From: Yoonia sp. BS5-3
Lineage (GTDB): Bacteria; Pseudomonadota; Alphaproteobacteria; Rhodobacterales; Rhodobacteraceae
Assembly: GCF_038069655.2 (NCBI RefSeq)
Contig: NZ_CP150951.2
Location: 806,001-870,000, forward strand
DNA: 64,000 bases
Reading direction: 5' to 3'
A model generated the notes under the pieces. It saw only the letters and a list, made by a program, of their open reading frames with translations, was not told the DNA's origin and did no database searches. Made by a program: the position numbers and the translations under genes. Of the stretch, positions 45,079 to 53,404 are shown piece by piece; positions within the stretch are counted from its first letter, which is position 1, and each line of letters opens with the position of its first letter.

Positions 45079-45282
45079 CGCCCGATTCCTATTGGCTTTG
45101 AACCCTACTTAGCGACTCATTTTAAGGCGTGCAAGAGGTTTTTACTTTTGCCTTTTTGCCTCAAGGTGATGCACCCACCACATAACCCTTGGATAGCGAA
45201 CCCCAATGTATTGATTATTATAGGGTAAAACAAACAATCTAATATAAAGCTACCTTCAGTAAACTTGCGTCAAGGGGATACA

Positions 45283-45561
45283 TCTCGGAAATTATGTCTC
45301 TATGATGATGAACCGCCACTTTTGTTTAACCTTCGCGCCGATCCCAACGAACGCATCAATCGGGCCGATGACCCAGCTTGCGCCGACGTTCTGCAGGACC
45401 GCATGGGCCGGCTAACCTGCAACTGGGATCCCGCAAAGATCGCTGCACGGATGCAGGCGCGCCGGGTTGAAAAGGACTTGTTGGCCAACTGGGCTCGGCG
45501 GACCCGACCCGAAGAAACCTATATTTGGCAGTTTCCCCCAGGCACGAACCAAATCGAATAG
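45283..45561 (+). pseudogene. C-terminal remnant of a sulfatase gene
   Basis: The frame is open from the IS right end to a TAG at 45559-45561, about 92 codons. The translation, with RKLCLYDDEPPLLFNLRADP, then DPACADVLQDRM and NWDPAKIAARMQARR, matches the last part of arylsulfatase/choline-sulfatase-type proteins. The front of the gene, including the formylglycine site, is absent: on the other side of the IS lies the end of aglR. The IS has therefore cut the gene and an adjacent deletion removed the rest. Confidence 0.7.
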
Positions 45562-45682
45562 CGACGGTTAGCCTCGCCCTTTTTATTCCCATCAGGACCC
45601 GGCGCTATGGTTGGAAAAGCGTGACAGCTTGCCGCACCGCAGAATTTTCTTTAGTGAGTGCCGCACACAATTGGGGAATCGC

Positions 45683-46966
45683 ATGTATCGCGTCTGGAAC
45701 TTCGTCACCAACTATTCAATTTTGTTGATTCTTGGTGCTCTGATCGCCCTGATTTGGGCCAATATTGACGCCACAAGCTACCATCACTTCGTCGAGTTTG
45801 AGATCTTTCACCATTCTATTGTGGGGCATGCTCATTATGATGCGAATGGTCAGGTGGAATATCGCAGCCTGACGCTGCATTATCTGGTTAATGACGTGCT
45901 GATGGCCTTCTTTTTTGCGATTGCCGCCAAAGAGGTCTGGGAAGCCGTCATTCTGAAAAATGGCTCACTACGCGGGAAAAAAGCGGCGACACCGCTTGTG
46001 GCCACGCTGGGCGGTATGATCGGCCCAATTTCGGTCTACTTAGGGATTGCGTATTTCCTTGGCTCTGACACCTATGACGCGGTGGCCAATGGCTGGGCGA
46101 TCCCAACGGCCACGGATATCGCATTCAGCTATCTGGTTGGACGTCTGGTTTTTGGCGCCGGTCATCCGGCTGTGCGTTTTTTGCTGCTGCTGGCCATCGC
46201 AGATGACGCTGCAGGTTTGATCATCCTTGCCATTTTCTACCCTTCTGGCGAATTGCAACCGCAATGGCTGCTTTTGTCGGTCGGTGCGGCCATCGCCGTA
46301 TTTTACCTGTTCAATAGGCTCCCCCGCCAGCTTGACCGCGGCAATCAGGACCGTCCAAAGTCCACATGGGTGCGCCAGAAGCTGTCTTTCTGGCCCTATC
46401 TGATCGCCGGTTGCCTCAGCTGGTTTGGTTTCCAAGAGGCGGGCATTCACCCCGCACTGGGTCTTTTGCCGATTGTGCCAACGATCCCACATGCGGACCG
46501 CGCGTTTGGTATCTTTGCAGAAGCCGAACAATATCTCACGGATCTGCTGAACCATATCGAACACAAGCTAAAGCACTTTGTTGAAGTCATTCTTTTCTTT
46601 TTCGGCCTTCTGAATGCCGGCGTTGAGTTTTCGTCCATCGGTTCGCCAACATGGTTGGTCCTGGCCGGTCTGATTATCGGGAAGCCTTTCGGTGTCTTAC
46701 TGTTTGGATGGTTTGCGGCCAAACCGCTAGGGCTCGGGTTGCCAGCAGGTATGCGCGTGATCGACCTGTTCGTTATCGGCTGCGTTGCTGCGATTGGCTT
46801 TACCGTATCGCTGTTCATCGCCGCCGTCGCCTTCGATGCCAATACAATGTTAGGCGAAATCGGCGTACAGGATGCCGCGAAAATGGGTGCTCTCCTAAGC
46901 TTCTTCGCCGCTGTCTTGTCAATTGTCGCAGGCAAGCTGACCCGGGTCCAAAAGCAGCATAACTGA
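45683..46966 (+). CDS. nhaA: Na+/H+ antiporter NhaA
   Basis: A 427-residue antiporter with about twelve TM helices, exchanging Na+ or Li+ for protons. The core motifs are IPTATDIAFSYLVGRLVFG and the paired aspartates in LLLAIADDAAGLIILAIFY, equal to Asp163/Asp164 of E. coli NhaA; HPALGLLPIVP and ILFFFGLLNAGVEF follow. The ATG at 45683 (MYRVWNFVTNYS) is chosen; a longer frame from 45611 has unlikely residues. It fits life in seawater. Confidence 0.92.
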   Translation: MYRVWNFVTNYSILLILGALIALIWANIDATSYHHFVEFEIFHHSIVGHAHYDANGQVEYRSLTLHYLVNDVLMAFFFAIAAKEVWEAVILKNGSLRGKKAATPLVATLGGMIGPISVYLGIAYFLGSDTYDAVANGWAIPTATDIAFSYLVGRLVFGAGHPAVRFLLLLAIADDAAGLIILAIFYPSGELQPQWLLLSVGAAIAVFYLFNRLPRQLDRGNQDRPKSTWVRQKLSFWPYLIAGCLSWFGFQEAGIHPALGLLPIVPTIPHADRAFGIFAEAEQYLTDLLNHIEHKLKHFVEVILFFFGLLNAGVEFSSIGSPTWLVLAGLIIGKPFGVLLFGWFAAKPLGLGLPAGMRVIDLFVIGCVAAIGFTVSLFIAAVAFDANTMLGEIGVQDAAKMGALLSFFAAVLSIVAGKLTRVQKQHN

Positions 46967-47102
46967 CCTGCTGCAGGGCAAATCACGCTATAATCATGCC
47001 GTATTTTTTCGGTATTGGCCTATAAACAGCTATTTATGGTAGGGTATTAACCATTACCTGCCATAAGCGCGGTGAAGTGGGTGCGAGGTAAGAACAGGTC
47101 AG

Positions 47103-47762
47103 ATGCTGGAATTCGCGGAAGTCAGCAAATCGTTTTGGACCGGCACGCAGCGCAAGGTGATCCTTGATCGCGTTTCTTTTCGCGTGGAGATTGGAAATTC
47201 GCTGGGCATTCTCGCCCCAAATGGCACCGGCAAGACCACGTTGATCAACATGATGGCCGGACTTGAAAAGCCTGACGAAGGTACGATCACGCGTAAAAGC
47301 AAAATATCCTTTCCCTTAGGCTTTATGGGCGGCGTGATTGCCAAGCTAAGTGCGGTCGAAAACAGCCGTTATATCGCCCGTCTGTATGGTTTGGACCCCG
47401 ACTATGTTGAGGCATTCTGCCGTTGGCTATGCGACATCGAAGAATATTTCGAAATGCCCGTGGGCACCTATTCCAGCGGGATGCGGCAGCGGTTTTCCTT
47501 TGCGCTGCTGCTTGCGCTTGATTTTGATATCTACCTGATCGACGAAGGCATGCCTGGCGCGACGGATGTTGAATTCAACCGCAAAGCGGGGGAAATATTG
47601 CGTGATCGCCTGGAAAGGACCACCGTGATCATCGTATCGCATCAGGCCGCCACGCTGGAACGATTTGCCCGCTCAGCGGCCGTATTGCGCAATGGACAAT
47701 TGCATATGTTTGACACCTTGGAAGAAGCGAAGCAGCTCTATGACTACGAAACCCAGGGTTAA
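47103..47762 (+). CDS. Capsular polysaccharide export ATPase (KpsT-like)
   Basis: A 219-residue ABC ATPase of the KpsT/CtrD/BexA type, which drives export of capsule polysaccharide across the inner membrane. Walker A is PNGTGKTTL, the signature is YSSGMRQR, Walker B is IYLIDEGMPGATD, and the H-loop IIVSHQ follows. The N-terminus MLEFAEVSKSFW is family-like. It overlaps the next gene by 23 bases. No KpsM-type permease is next to it. Confidence 0.88.
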   Translation: MLEFAEVSKSFWTGTQRKVILDRVSFRVEIGNSLGILAPNGTGKTTLINMMAGLEKPDEGTITRKSKISFPLGFMGGVIAKLSAVENSRYIARLYGLDPDYVEAFCRWLCDIEEYFEMPVGTYSSGMRQRFSFALLLALDFDIYLIDEGMPGATDVEFNRKAGEILRDRLERTTVIIVSHQAATLERFARSAAVLRNGQLHMFDTLEEAKQLYDYETQG

Positions 47763-49269
47763 AAAGTTCCGCATCAGACGCGGAAATGCGAGCGAGACGC
47801 CACAGGTCTCGGAAAGTGCGCCCAAGTCGCCGTCACGTCCTGAAATGCTCGAGGCGATCAGCAAAGAGGGGCTGACAGGCCGCCAATTGCGCATGGCCCG
47901 CCGCGTCGCCCAGAAAAACGGGCTTGAGGTTTCGTCTGATTTTGATGCCGTTCTCAAACTGCGCGAGGCGGGGATCGACCCGTTTCAACGCAACTCCGTG
48001 CTGGAACTGGTCAAACCGGGCGAAGTAAAGCCAACTGCCCGCGTCCAATTGCCAGAAACCACGGATGATGCGGCCAAGGTGCTGGCGCCTGTTGGCCAGC
48101 CGCGCAAACCTGGCACGCATGTTTCCGAAATTCGGCGCATTCAACGCGAAATCGCGCAGCGCCGCCGCCGTAAACTAGCGCTTTTGTTCACGCGCCTTTC
48201 GATCTTTGTGTTTTTGCCAACATTCCTGATGGGCTGGTATTTCTACACGATGGCGACCCCAATGTATGCCACCAAATCCGAAATCGTGATCCAACAGGCC
48301 CAATCCCAAGGCGCGCAAGCCGGCGGGCTCAGCACCTTGTTTCAGGGCACATCGATAGCGACCCAGCAAGACAGTATCGCCGTGCAGTCTTACCTGGCCT
48401 CGCGCGAGGCGATGTTGCGCCTGGATGCGGATCACGGGTTCAAGGCGCATTTCAGCGACCCGAACATCGACGCGGTCCAGCGCCTTCCTGAAGGGGCAAC
48501 AAATGAGGACGCATTCGATCTTTATACCGATCATGTCCGGATCAGCTATGACCCTAGCGAAGGCATCATTCGGATGGAGGTGATCGCCGTCGATGCGGAC
48601 AAAAGCTATGATTTTTCACAAGCTCTTATCGGTTACGCCGAAGAGCAGGTTGATCAATTGACCAGCCGTCTGCGAACCGACCAGATGCGCGGTGCCTTGG
48701 CAAGTTACGAAGACGCCCAACGCCGCCGTGAAGAGGCCTTGGCGACCTGGTTGGCGATCCAGCAAGAGACCGAGCAAATTGACCCAGTGCGCGAGACATC
48801 CGCGCAGCTTAGCCGCATCAGCACTTTGCAGGCCGACCGTGACCGGCTTGAGGGGATTTTACGCGCCCGCCTGAACGCCGAAGTGCCCAGTGAAGTACAG
48901 GTACAGTCGTTGCGCGATCAAATCGCGATTATCGACACACAGATTGATCAGCTGCGGCAGGAAATGATTGGTGTCGAAGACGGGCAGCTTTCGCTTGCGG
49001 CCCGCAACACAGAGCTACGCATGGCCGAAGAAAACTATAACTTCCAGACCATCATGGTTCAGCAGGCGCTGACCCAGATGGAAACAGCACGGATCGAAGC
49101 GAACCGGCAGGTGCGCTACCTGTCCCAAAGCGTCCGGCCGATCGCCCCCGATGAGGCGACCTATCCACGGGCCTTTGAGAATACGCTTTTATCCTTTCTT
49201 ATATTTTCGGGAATATATCTGATGATCTCTTTGACCGCCTCCATCCTACGCGAACAGGTAAGCTCTTAA
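47740..49269 (+). CDS. Capsule export inner-membrane protein (KpsE/BexC/CtrB-like)
   Basis: A 509-residue PCP-2-type protein. A basic cytosolic N-terminal region (about 1-145) precedes TM1 (LFTRLSIFVFLPTFLMGWYF). A long periplasmic coiled coil runs through QRRREEALATWLAIQQETEQ and beyond, and TM2 lies near the C-terminus (LLSFLIFSGIYLMISLTASI). It links the inner-membrane exporter to an outer-membrane polysaccharide channel. The ATG at 47740 lies inside the ATPase gene, giving coupled translation; its TAA overlaps the kdsA ATG. Confidence 0.85.
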   Translation: MTTKPRVKKFRIRRGNASETPQVSESAPKSPSRPEMLEAISKEGLTGRQLRMARRVAQKNGLEVSSDFDAVLKLREAGIDPFQRNSVLELVKPGEVKPTARVQLPETTDDAAKVLAPVGQPRKPGTHVSEIRRIQREIAQRRRRKLALLFTRLSIFVFLPTFLMGWYFYTMATPMYATKSEIVIQQAQSQGAQAGGLSTLFQGTSIATQQDSIAVQSYLASREAMLRLDADHGFKAHFSDPNIDAVQRLPEGATNEDAFDLYTDHVRISYDPSEGIIRMEVIAVDADKSYDFSQALIGYAEEQVDQLTSRLRTDQMRGALASYEDAQRRREEALATWLAIQQETEQIDPVRETSAQLSRISTLQADRDRLEGILRARLNAEVPSEVQVQSLRDQIAIIDTQIDQLRQEMIGVEDGQLSLAARNTELRMAEENYNFQTIMVQQALTQMETARIEANRQVRYLSQSVRPIAPDEATYPRAFENTLLSFLIFSGIYLMISLTASILREQVSS

Positions 49270-50102
49270 TGCATGAAATCGATATCGGCGCCCTGCGCGT
49301 CAGCAATGACAACCCGCTTTTGTTGATTGCCGGGCCTTGCCAGCTGGAAAGCATGGATCACGCCCAAATGATCGCGGGCCGGATGGCTGAGATTTGTGCG
49401 ACCCATGGCGCGCAATTCATATTCAAAGGCAGCTACGACAAGGCCAATCGCACCTCGATCGGCGGCAAGCGCGGCCTGGGGATGGATGAGGGCCTAAAAG
49501 TCATGCAGGGGATCAAAGACAGTATCGGATGCCCGGTACTGACAGATGTGCATGCGCCCGAACAATGCAAAACCGTGGCCGAAATCTGTGACGTCATGCA
49601 AATCCCGGCATTCCTATGCCGCCAAACCGATCTGCTTCTGGCCGCTGGCGAAACGGGGGCTGTCATCAACATCAAAAAGGGCCAGTTCCTCGCCCCGTGG
49701 GACATGCCCAATGTCGTTGCAAAGATCGAAAGCACCGGAAATAAGCGCATTCTTCTGACAGAACGCGGCGCCTCTTTTGGATATAATACGCTAGTTGCCG
49801 ATATGCGATCTTTGCCGACTATGGCGAAAACAGGCTATCCGGTCGTGATGGATGCAACCCATTCAGTACAGCAGCCAGGCGGACAGGGCGGATCATCCGG
49901 CGGACAACGGGAATTTGCACCGGTGATGGCCCGTGCTGCGGTCTCTCTTGGCATTGCTGCAGTGTTTATCGAAACACATGAGGCGCCTGATACCGCACCA
50001 TCAGACGGACCAAATATGATCCCGCTCGATCAAATGGACGCCCTTGTCAAAAGCCTGATGGGCTTTGATGCATTGGCCAAAGCCGATCCATTGCGGGTCT
50101 GA
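49269..50102 (+). CDS. kdsA: 3-deoxy-8-phosphooctulonate synthase
   Basis: A 277-residue DAHP-synthase-fold enzyme joining phosphoenolpyruvate and arabinose-5-phosphate to make Kdo-8-phosphate. Marks are LLLIAGPCQLES, FKGSYDKANRTS, CRQTDLLLAA, NIKKGQFLAPWDM and VVMDATHSVQQPGG. It shares one base with the stop of the capsule export gene (TAATG). Its place in the capsule operon suggests Kdo for a capsule linker or the polymer as well as lipid A. Confidence 0.95.
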   Translation: MHEIDIGALRVSNDNPLLLIAGPCQLESMDHAQMIAGRMAEICATHGAQFIFKGSYDKANRTSIGGKRGLGMDEGLKVMQGIKDSIGCPVLTDVHAPEQCKTVAEICDVMQIPAFLCRQTDLLLAAGETGAVINIKKGQFLAPWDMPNVVAKIESTGNKRILLTERGASFGYNTLVADMRSLPTMAKTGYPVVMDATHSVQQPGGQGGSSGGQREFAPVMARAAVSLGIAAVFIETHEAPDTAPSDGPNMIPLDQMDALVKSLMGFDALAKADPLRV

Positions 50103-50171
50103 CATTCGGGGGTTTTCCTAACGCAGACATCGCCCTAGGATCGGCAAAACTGCTTGTTTAGGTCCTATTTC

Positions 50172-51455
50172 ATGCGCTGCTTTGTCTTCCTGTTGTCGCT
50201 TATCCTCGCCTTTTCTGCCCCCGCGATGGCGCAAGAGGCAACCGGGACCATCGCTACCGAAAACTCCACCGCACAAGATGCCGCAATTGCGATCCGTATG
50301 CGGGACATCTTAGCCGCGCTGGGCGGCTACGGCGATGTGACCGTCATGGTAAACGAAGGTGTCGTCACGTTGCGCGGCACCACCACTTCGACCACAGACG
50401 CTCTCGCGCTTGATGCCCTCGCCGCACGAATCGAAGGGGTGGTTGCCGTACGCAACCAGGTGAGCGAAACAACCGACCTTGCGGAACGGCTGGACCCGGC
50501 GCTTGACCGCTTCCGCGCGCGCTTCGATCAATTCATTCTTTTTCTGCCGTTGGCCTTGATCGCCGCAACCGTCTTTGCAGTGATCGTCTTTATTGGCTTC
50601 GCGATTGCGCGGATGCGCAGGCCATGGGAACGGTTGGCGCCCAATCAGTTCATCGCCGAAATCTACAGACAGTTGGTGCGCATCGCCTTCGTAATCTTTG
50701 GCATTGTCATCGCCTTGGACATTCTGAACGCGACCGCTTTGCTTGGCACGATCCTAGGCGCGGCGGGGATTATCGGCCTGGCATTGGGGTTCGCTGTCCG
50801 GGACACAGTTGAGAATTTCATCGCATCGGTCATGCTGTCATTTCGCCAACCCTTTCGCCCCAATGACACAGTGGAAATCAACGGAGACCAAGGCAAGGTG
50901 ATCCGTCTAACCAGCCGAGCTACGATTCTGTTGTCTTTTGATGGAAACCATATCCGCATCCCCAACGCGACCGTCTTCAAAAGCCGCATCATCAACTATA
51001 GCCAAAACGTCGAGCGGCGTTTCAAATTCAGCATCGTCATAGACCGTGACGCGGATTTGCAGGCAACACGGAACCTTGTCGAAAACACCGTTCAAGCCTT
51101 GCCCTTTATTTTGACAGAACCAGCAGCACAAACATGGATCGAAAACCTTCATGCAGCTGGTGTTGAGCTCGTCGTCACCGGTTGGATCGACCAGAATGAA
51201 ACCTCTCCGGTCCGGGCAAAAGGCGAGGCGCTGCGTCAGGTCAAACTGGCCATCCAAGGCGCAGGAGTCAGTATTCCAGATGCCACACAATCCATCCTGC
51301 TTACCCGTGATATCGTCCGGCCTGACCCTGTAGAAAGCACGAAAGTTGATGCAGTTGATGCAAGTGAGGACGCGTCGCTTGAGCGGATTGTCTCTGCCGA
51401 ACGCGATATGGATATGACCGAAGACCTGTTACGCGAAGACGGCCTGAAGGAATGA
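50172..51455 (+). CDS. MscS-type mechanosensitive channel with N-terminal BON domain
   Basis: A 427-residue membrane protein. Residues 1-21 (MRCFVFLLSLILAFSAPAMAQ) are a signal peptide. A periplasmic BON-like domain follows (about 36-100, DVTVMVNEGVVTLRGTTTST). Then come TM helices, with the pore-lining helix GTILGAAGIIGLALGFAVRDTVENF in MscS style, and the beta domain RPNDTVEINGDQGKV with the vestibule domain. The tail is acidic. It should open under osmotic downshock. The ATG at 50172 fits the signal peptide better than an upstream in-frame codon. Confidence 0.9.
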   Translation: MRCFVFLLSLILAFSAPAMAQEATGTIATENSTAQDAAIAIRMRDILAALGGYGDVTVMVNEGVVTLRGTTTSTTDALALDALAARIEGVVAVRNQVSETTDLAERLDPALDRFRARFDQFILFLPLALIAATVFAVIVFIGFAIARMRRPWERLAPNQFIAEIYRQLVRIAFVIFGIVIALDILNATALLGTILGAAGIIGLALGFAVRDTVENFIASVMLSFRQPFRPNDTVEINGDQGKVIRLTSRATILLSFDGNHIRIPNATVFKSRIINYSQNVERRFKFSIVIDRDADLQATRNLVENTVQALPFILTEPAAQTWIENLHAAGVELVVTGWIDQNETSPVRAKGEALRQVKLAIQGAGVSIPDATQSILLTRDIVRPDPVESTKVDAVDASEDASLERIVSAERDMDMTEDLLREDGLKE

Positions 51456-51518
51456 GCGATTTCTTTGTAATCAGGGCTTGAAACACTGGCCCCTTCGCAG
51501 TATTCAGCGCCTCGCTGC

Positions 51519-51593
51519 TGGGATGTAGCCAAGTGGTAAGGCAACTGTTTTTGGTACAGTGTACCGTAGGTTCGAATCCTACCATCCCAGCCA
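51519..51593 (+). tRNA. tRNA-Gln (anticodon TTG)
   Basis: A full cloverleaf. Acceptor arms TGGGATG (51519-51525) and CATCCCA (51583-51589) are followed by discriminator G and encoded CCA (51591-51593). The anticodon loop TTTTGGT gives anticodon TTG, and the T-loop is GGTTCGAATCC. It separates the mscS gene from the methylated-amine cluster. Confidence 0.96.
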
Positions 51594-51866
51594 GTATTTC
51601 CTCTTTTGTGCCGTCCGGCGTGAATCGCAACTTGTCCGGCGAGACTTGTAACTTTTGGCGGGTAATCAATCACACAAACGAGCCAGAGCCTCAAATGTTC
51701 AAGCCGATCTGATGTCCCATTTTATGTGACAACGGACAGGCGGCTTGTTTTTGATGTTGCCTTATCATGAATATCTGTTTCATTTTAGGAAAGTCAGTGG
51801 GGATTCGTTTGGCGAAGATTTGTTGAGTGCCCGTTGTCTGCAGTATCGATATTGAATGGACCATTA
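51594..51866. other. Non-coding region after tRNA-Gln, before mgdA
   Basis: 273 bases that are AT-richer than the flanking genes. Near 51616-51650, GTCCGGCG occurs twice about 23 bases apart (CGTCCGGCGTGAATCGCAAC and TTGTCCGGCGAGAC). No long frame has coding character. It probably contains the mgd promoter. It could hold decayed mobile DNA beside the tRNA, but no copy of the tRNA 3' end was found elsewhere in the window. Confidence 0.4.
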
Positions 51867-53117
51867 ATGCGGTATTCTGGACTGAAGGTCATACGGGAAG
51901 CGGTGACCGGCCACAAAGGCTGGCGCCCAGCGTGGAGGGATCCTGAACCGGCAGATTACTATGATCTTGTAATAGTTGGTGGCGGCGGGCACGGACTTGC
52001 GACAGCGCACTACCTCGCCAAAGAATTTGGACAGGCTCGGGTCGCGGTGATCGAAAAAGGTTGGATTGGCGGCGGCAACGTTGGCCGTAACACCACAATC
52101 ATCAGGTCCAATTATCTGTTGGATGGCAATGAGCCATTCTATGAGATGTCTCTCAAATTGTGGGAAGGTTTGGAACAAGATCTCAACTACAACGCGATGG
52201 TCAGCCAGCGGGGTATATTGAACCTGATCCATTCGGACAATCAACGGGATGCCTTTATTCGTCGCGGCAATGCGATGATCTTGAACGGTGCAGATGCCGA
52301 TATGCTGAGCACCCAAGACATCAAGAAACGTTACCCCTTTCTGAATACGCAAGATGCACGCTTTCCAATTAAGGGCGGGCTGGCGCAGCATCGAGGCGGA
52401 ACCGTACGCCATGATGCCGTCGCCTGGGGCTATGCCCGTAGCGCGGACAGTCGCGGCGTCGACATTATTCAGAATTGTGAGGTTACCGGATTTCGCATTG
52501 CGAATGGCGTTTGCACAGGTGTTGAAACGACCCGTGGGTTCATCGGCGCGGGCAAGGTTGGCTGTGCGGTTGCGGGCAATTCCAGCCGCCTGATGCGCCT
52601 TGCCAACATGCGCCTGCCAATCGAGAGCCATGTTCTGCAGGCCTTCGTGTCGGAAGGCTTAAAGCCGGTTCTGCCTGGGGTGATCACCTTCGGGGCTGGG
52701 CATTTTTATTGCAGCCAGTCCGACAAGGGGGGATTGGTCTTTGGCGGCGACATTGACGGCTACAATTCCTACGCCCAAAGGGGTAATTTGCCTGTGGTCG
52801 AAGACGTCTGCGAAGGTGCAATGGCAATTTTCCCGATGCTCGGGCGGGCGCGGCTTTTGCGTATGTGGGGCGGCATCATGGATATGTCGATGGACGGATC
52901 TCCGATCATCGACAAGACCCACATTGACGGGCTCTATTTTAACGGGGGGTGGTGTTACGGCGGCTTTAAGGCAACGCCGGCGAGTGGTTTTGCCTTTGCG
53001 CATCTGCTCGCCACGGACAGGCCCCATGAAACGGCAACCGCCTATCGATTTGACCGGTTCGAACAGGGCCGGATGATTGATGAAAAAGGGATGGGCAATC
53101 AGCCTAATTTACACTGA
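51867..53117 (+). CDS. mgdA: N-methylglutamate dehydrogenase, SoxB-like beta subunit
   Basis: A 416-residue FAD protein homologous to sarcosine oxidase subunit beta. The dinucleotide motif is VIVGGGGHGLATAHYLAKEFG, then GGGNVGRNTTIIRSNYLLDGN, and near the end GGWCYGGFKATPASG. Together with MgdB-D it would oxidise N-methylglutamate to glutamate and a one-carbon unit. Sarcosine oxidase is the alternative; the dmm, amt and mgsA genes nearby favour N-methylglutamate. The ATG at 51867 matches family N-termini; its stop overlaps mgdB by one base. Confidence 0.82.
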   Translation: MRYSGLKVIREAVTGHKGWRPAWRDPEPADYYDLVIVGGGGHGLATAHYLAKEFGQARVAVIEKGWIGGGNVGRNTTIIRSNYLLDGNEPFYEMSLKLWEGLEQDLNYNAMVSQRGILNLIHSDNQRDAFIRRGNAMILNGADADMLSTQDIKKRYPFLNTQDARFPIKGGLAQHRGGTVRHDAVAWGYARSADSRGVDIIQNCEVTGFRIANGVCTGVETTRGFIGAGKVGCAVAGNSSRLMRLANMRLPIESHVLQAFVSEGLKPVLPGVITFGAGHFYCSQSDKGGLVFGGDIDGYNSYAQRGNLPVVEDVCEGAMAIFPMLGRARLLRMWGGIMDMSMDGSPIIDKTHIDGLYFNGGWCYGGFKATPASGFAFAHLLATDRPHETATAYRFDRFEQGRMIDEKGMGNQPNLH

Positions 53118-53404
53118 TGATGATTGATCACCCCTTGCTTGGGCCCCGTGACAGCGCTGAATTTACCTATTTGGGGGACGCACGATTGATCGAACGCCCT
53201 TCTCCTGACGCTGAAGATGCTGCCACCGCATTCTATGACTATGCGTACCTGCGTGACAATCCTGCCGGTTGGCACCGTGAATTGTGGTTCCACGAAGCAG
53301 GCGATAGGTCCTGGCTGGTTGTAACGCGCAACACGATGACCCATGAAATTGCCAAGGTAGAACTTGCTGCGGATGTGGCCCGGGAAAAAGGGCGGTCGAC
53401 ATGA
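53117..53404 (+). CDS. mgdB: N-methylglutamate dehydrogenase, SoxD-like delta subunit
   Basis: A 95-residue protein aligned with sarcosine oxidase subunit delta: EFTYLGDARLIERP, WHRELWFHEAGDRSWLVVTRNT, then THEIAKVELA. In sarcosine oxidases this subunit binds zinc through a CPxCG motif and a later histidine and cysteine. Here the first site reads HPLLGPRD and the later cysteine is aspartate (HEAGDRSW), so the zinc site is gone. This departs from true sarcosine oxidase and fits a different substrate. It overlaps both neighbours. Confidence 0.8.
   Translation: MMIDHPLLGPRDSAEFTYLGDARLIERPSPDAEDAATAFYDYAYLRDNPAGWHRELWFHEAGDRSWLVVTRNTMTHEIAKVELAADVAREKGRST

Larger units (their letters stand above)
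42837..45282 (+). mobile_element. IS1595-family element with passenger genes
   Basis: Exact 20-bp inverted ends TGTATCCCCTTGACGCAAGT (42837-42856) and its complement (45263-45282) bound about 2.45 kb; pairing continues imperfectly outward (GGGG on the left, GAGA on the right) and inward. The element holds an ISXO2/IS1595-type transposase at its left end, three opposing small or passenger frames, and a stem-loop. No matching 8-bp target duplication flanks the ends, which suggests that DNA next to it was deleted after insertion. Confidence 0.8.

Noticed and set aside
50082..50145. GCCGATCC/GGATCGGC pair after kdsA as a terminator
   Set aside because: The arms are 48 bases apart, one arm lies in the coding end, and no T-run follows.
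51594..51720. Attachment-site duplicate or integrase remnant after tRNA-Gln
   Set aside because: No second copy of the tRNA 3' end and no integrase frame could be found in the window; only short GTCCGGCG repeats are seen.
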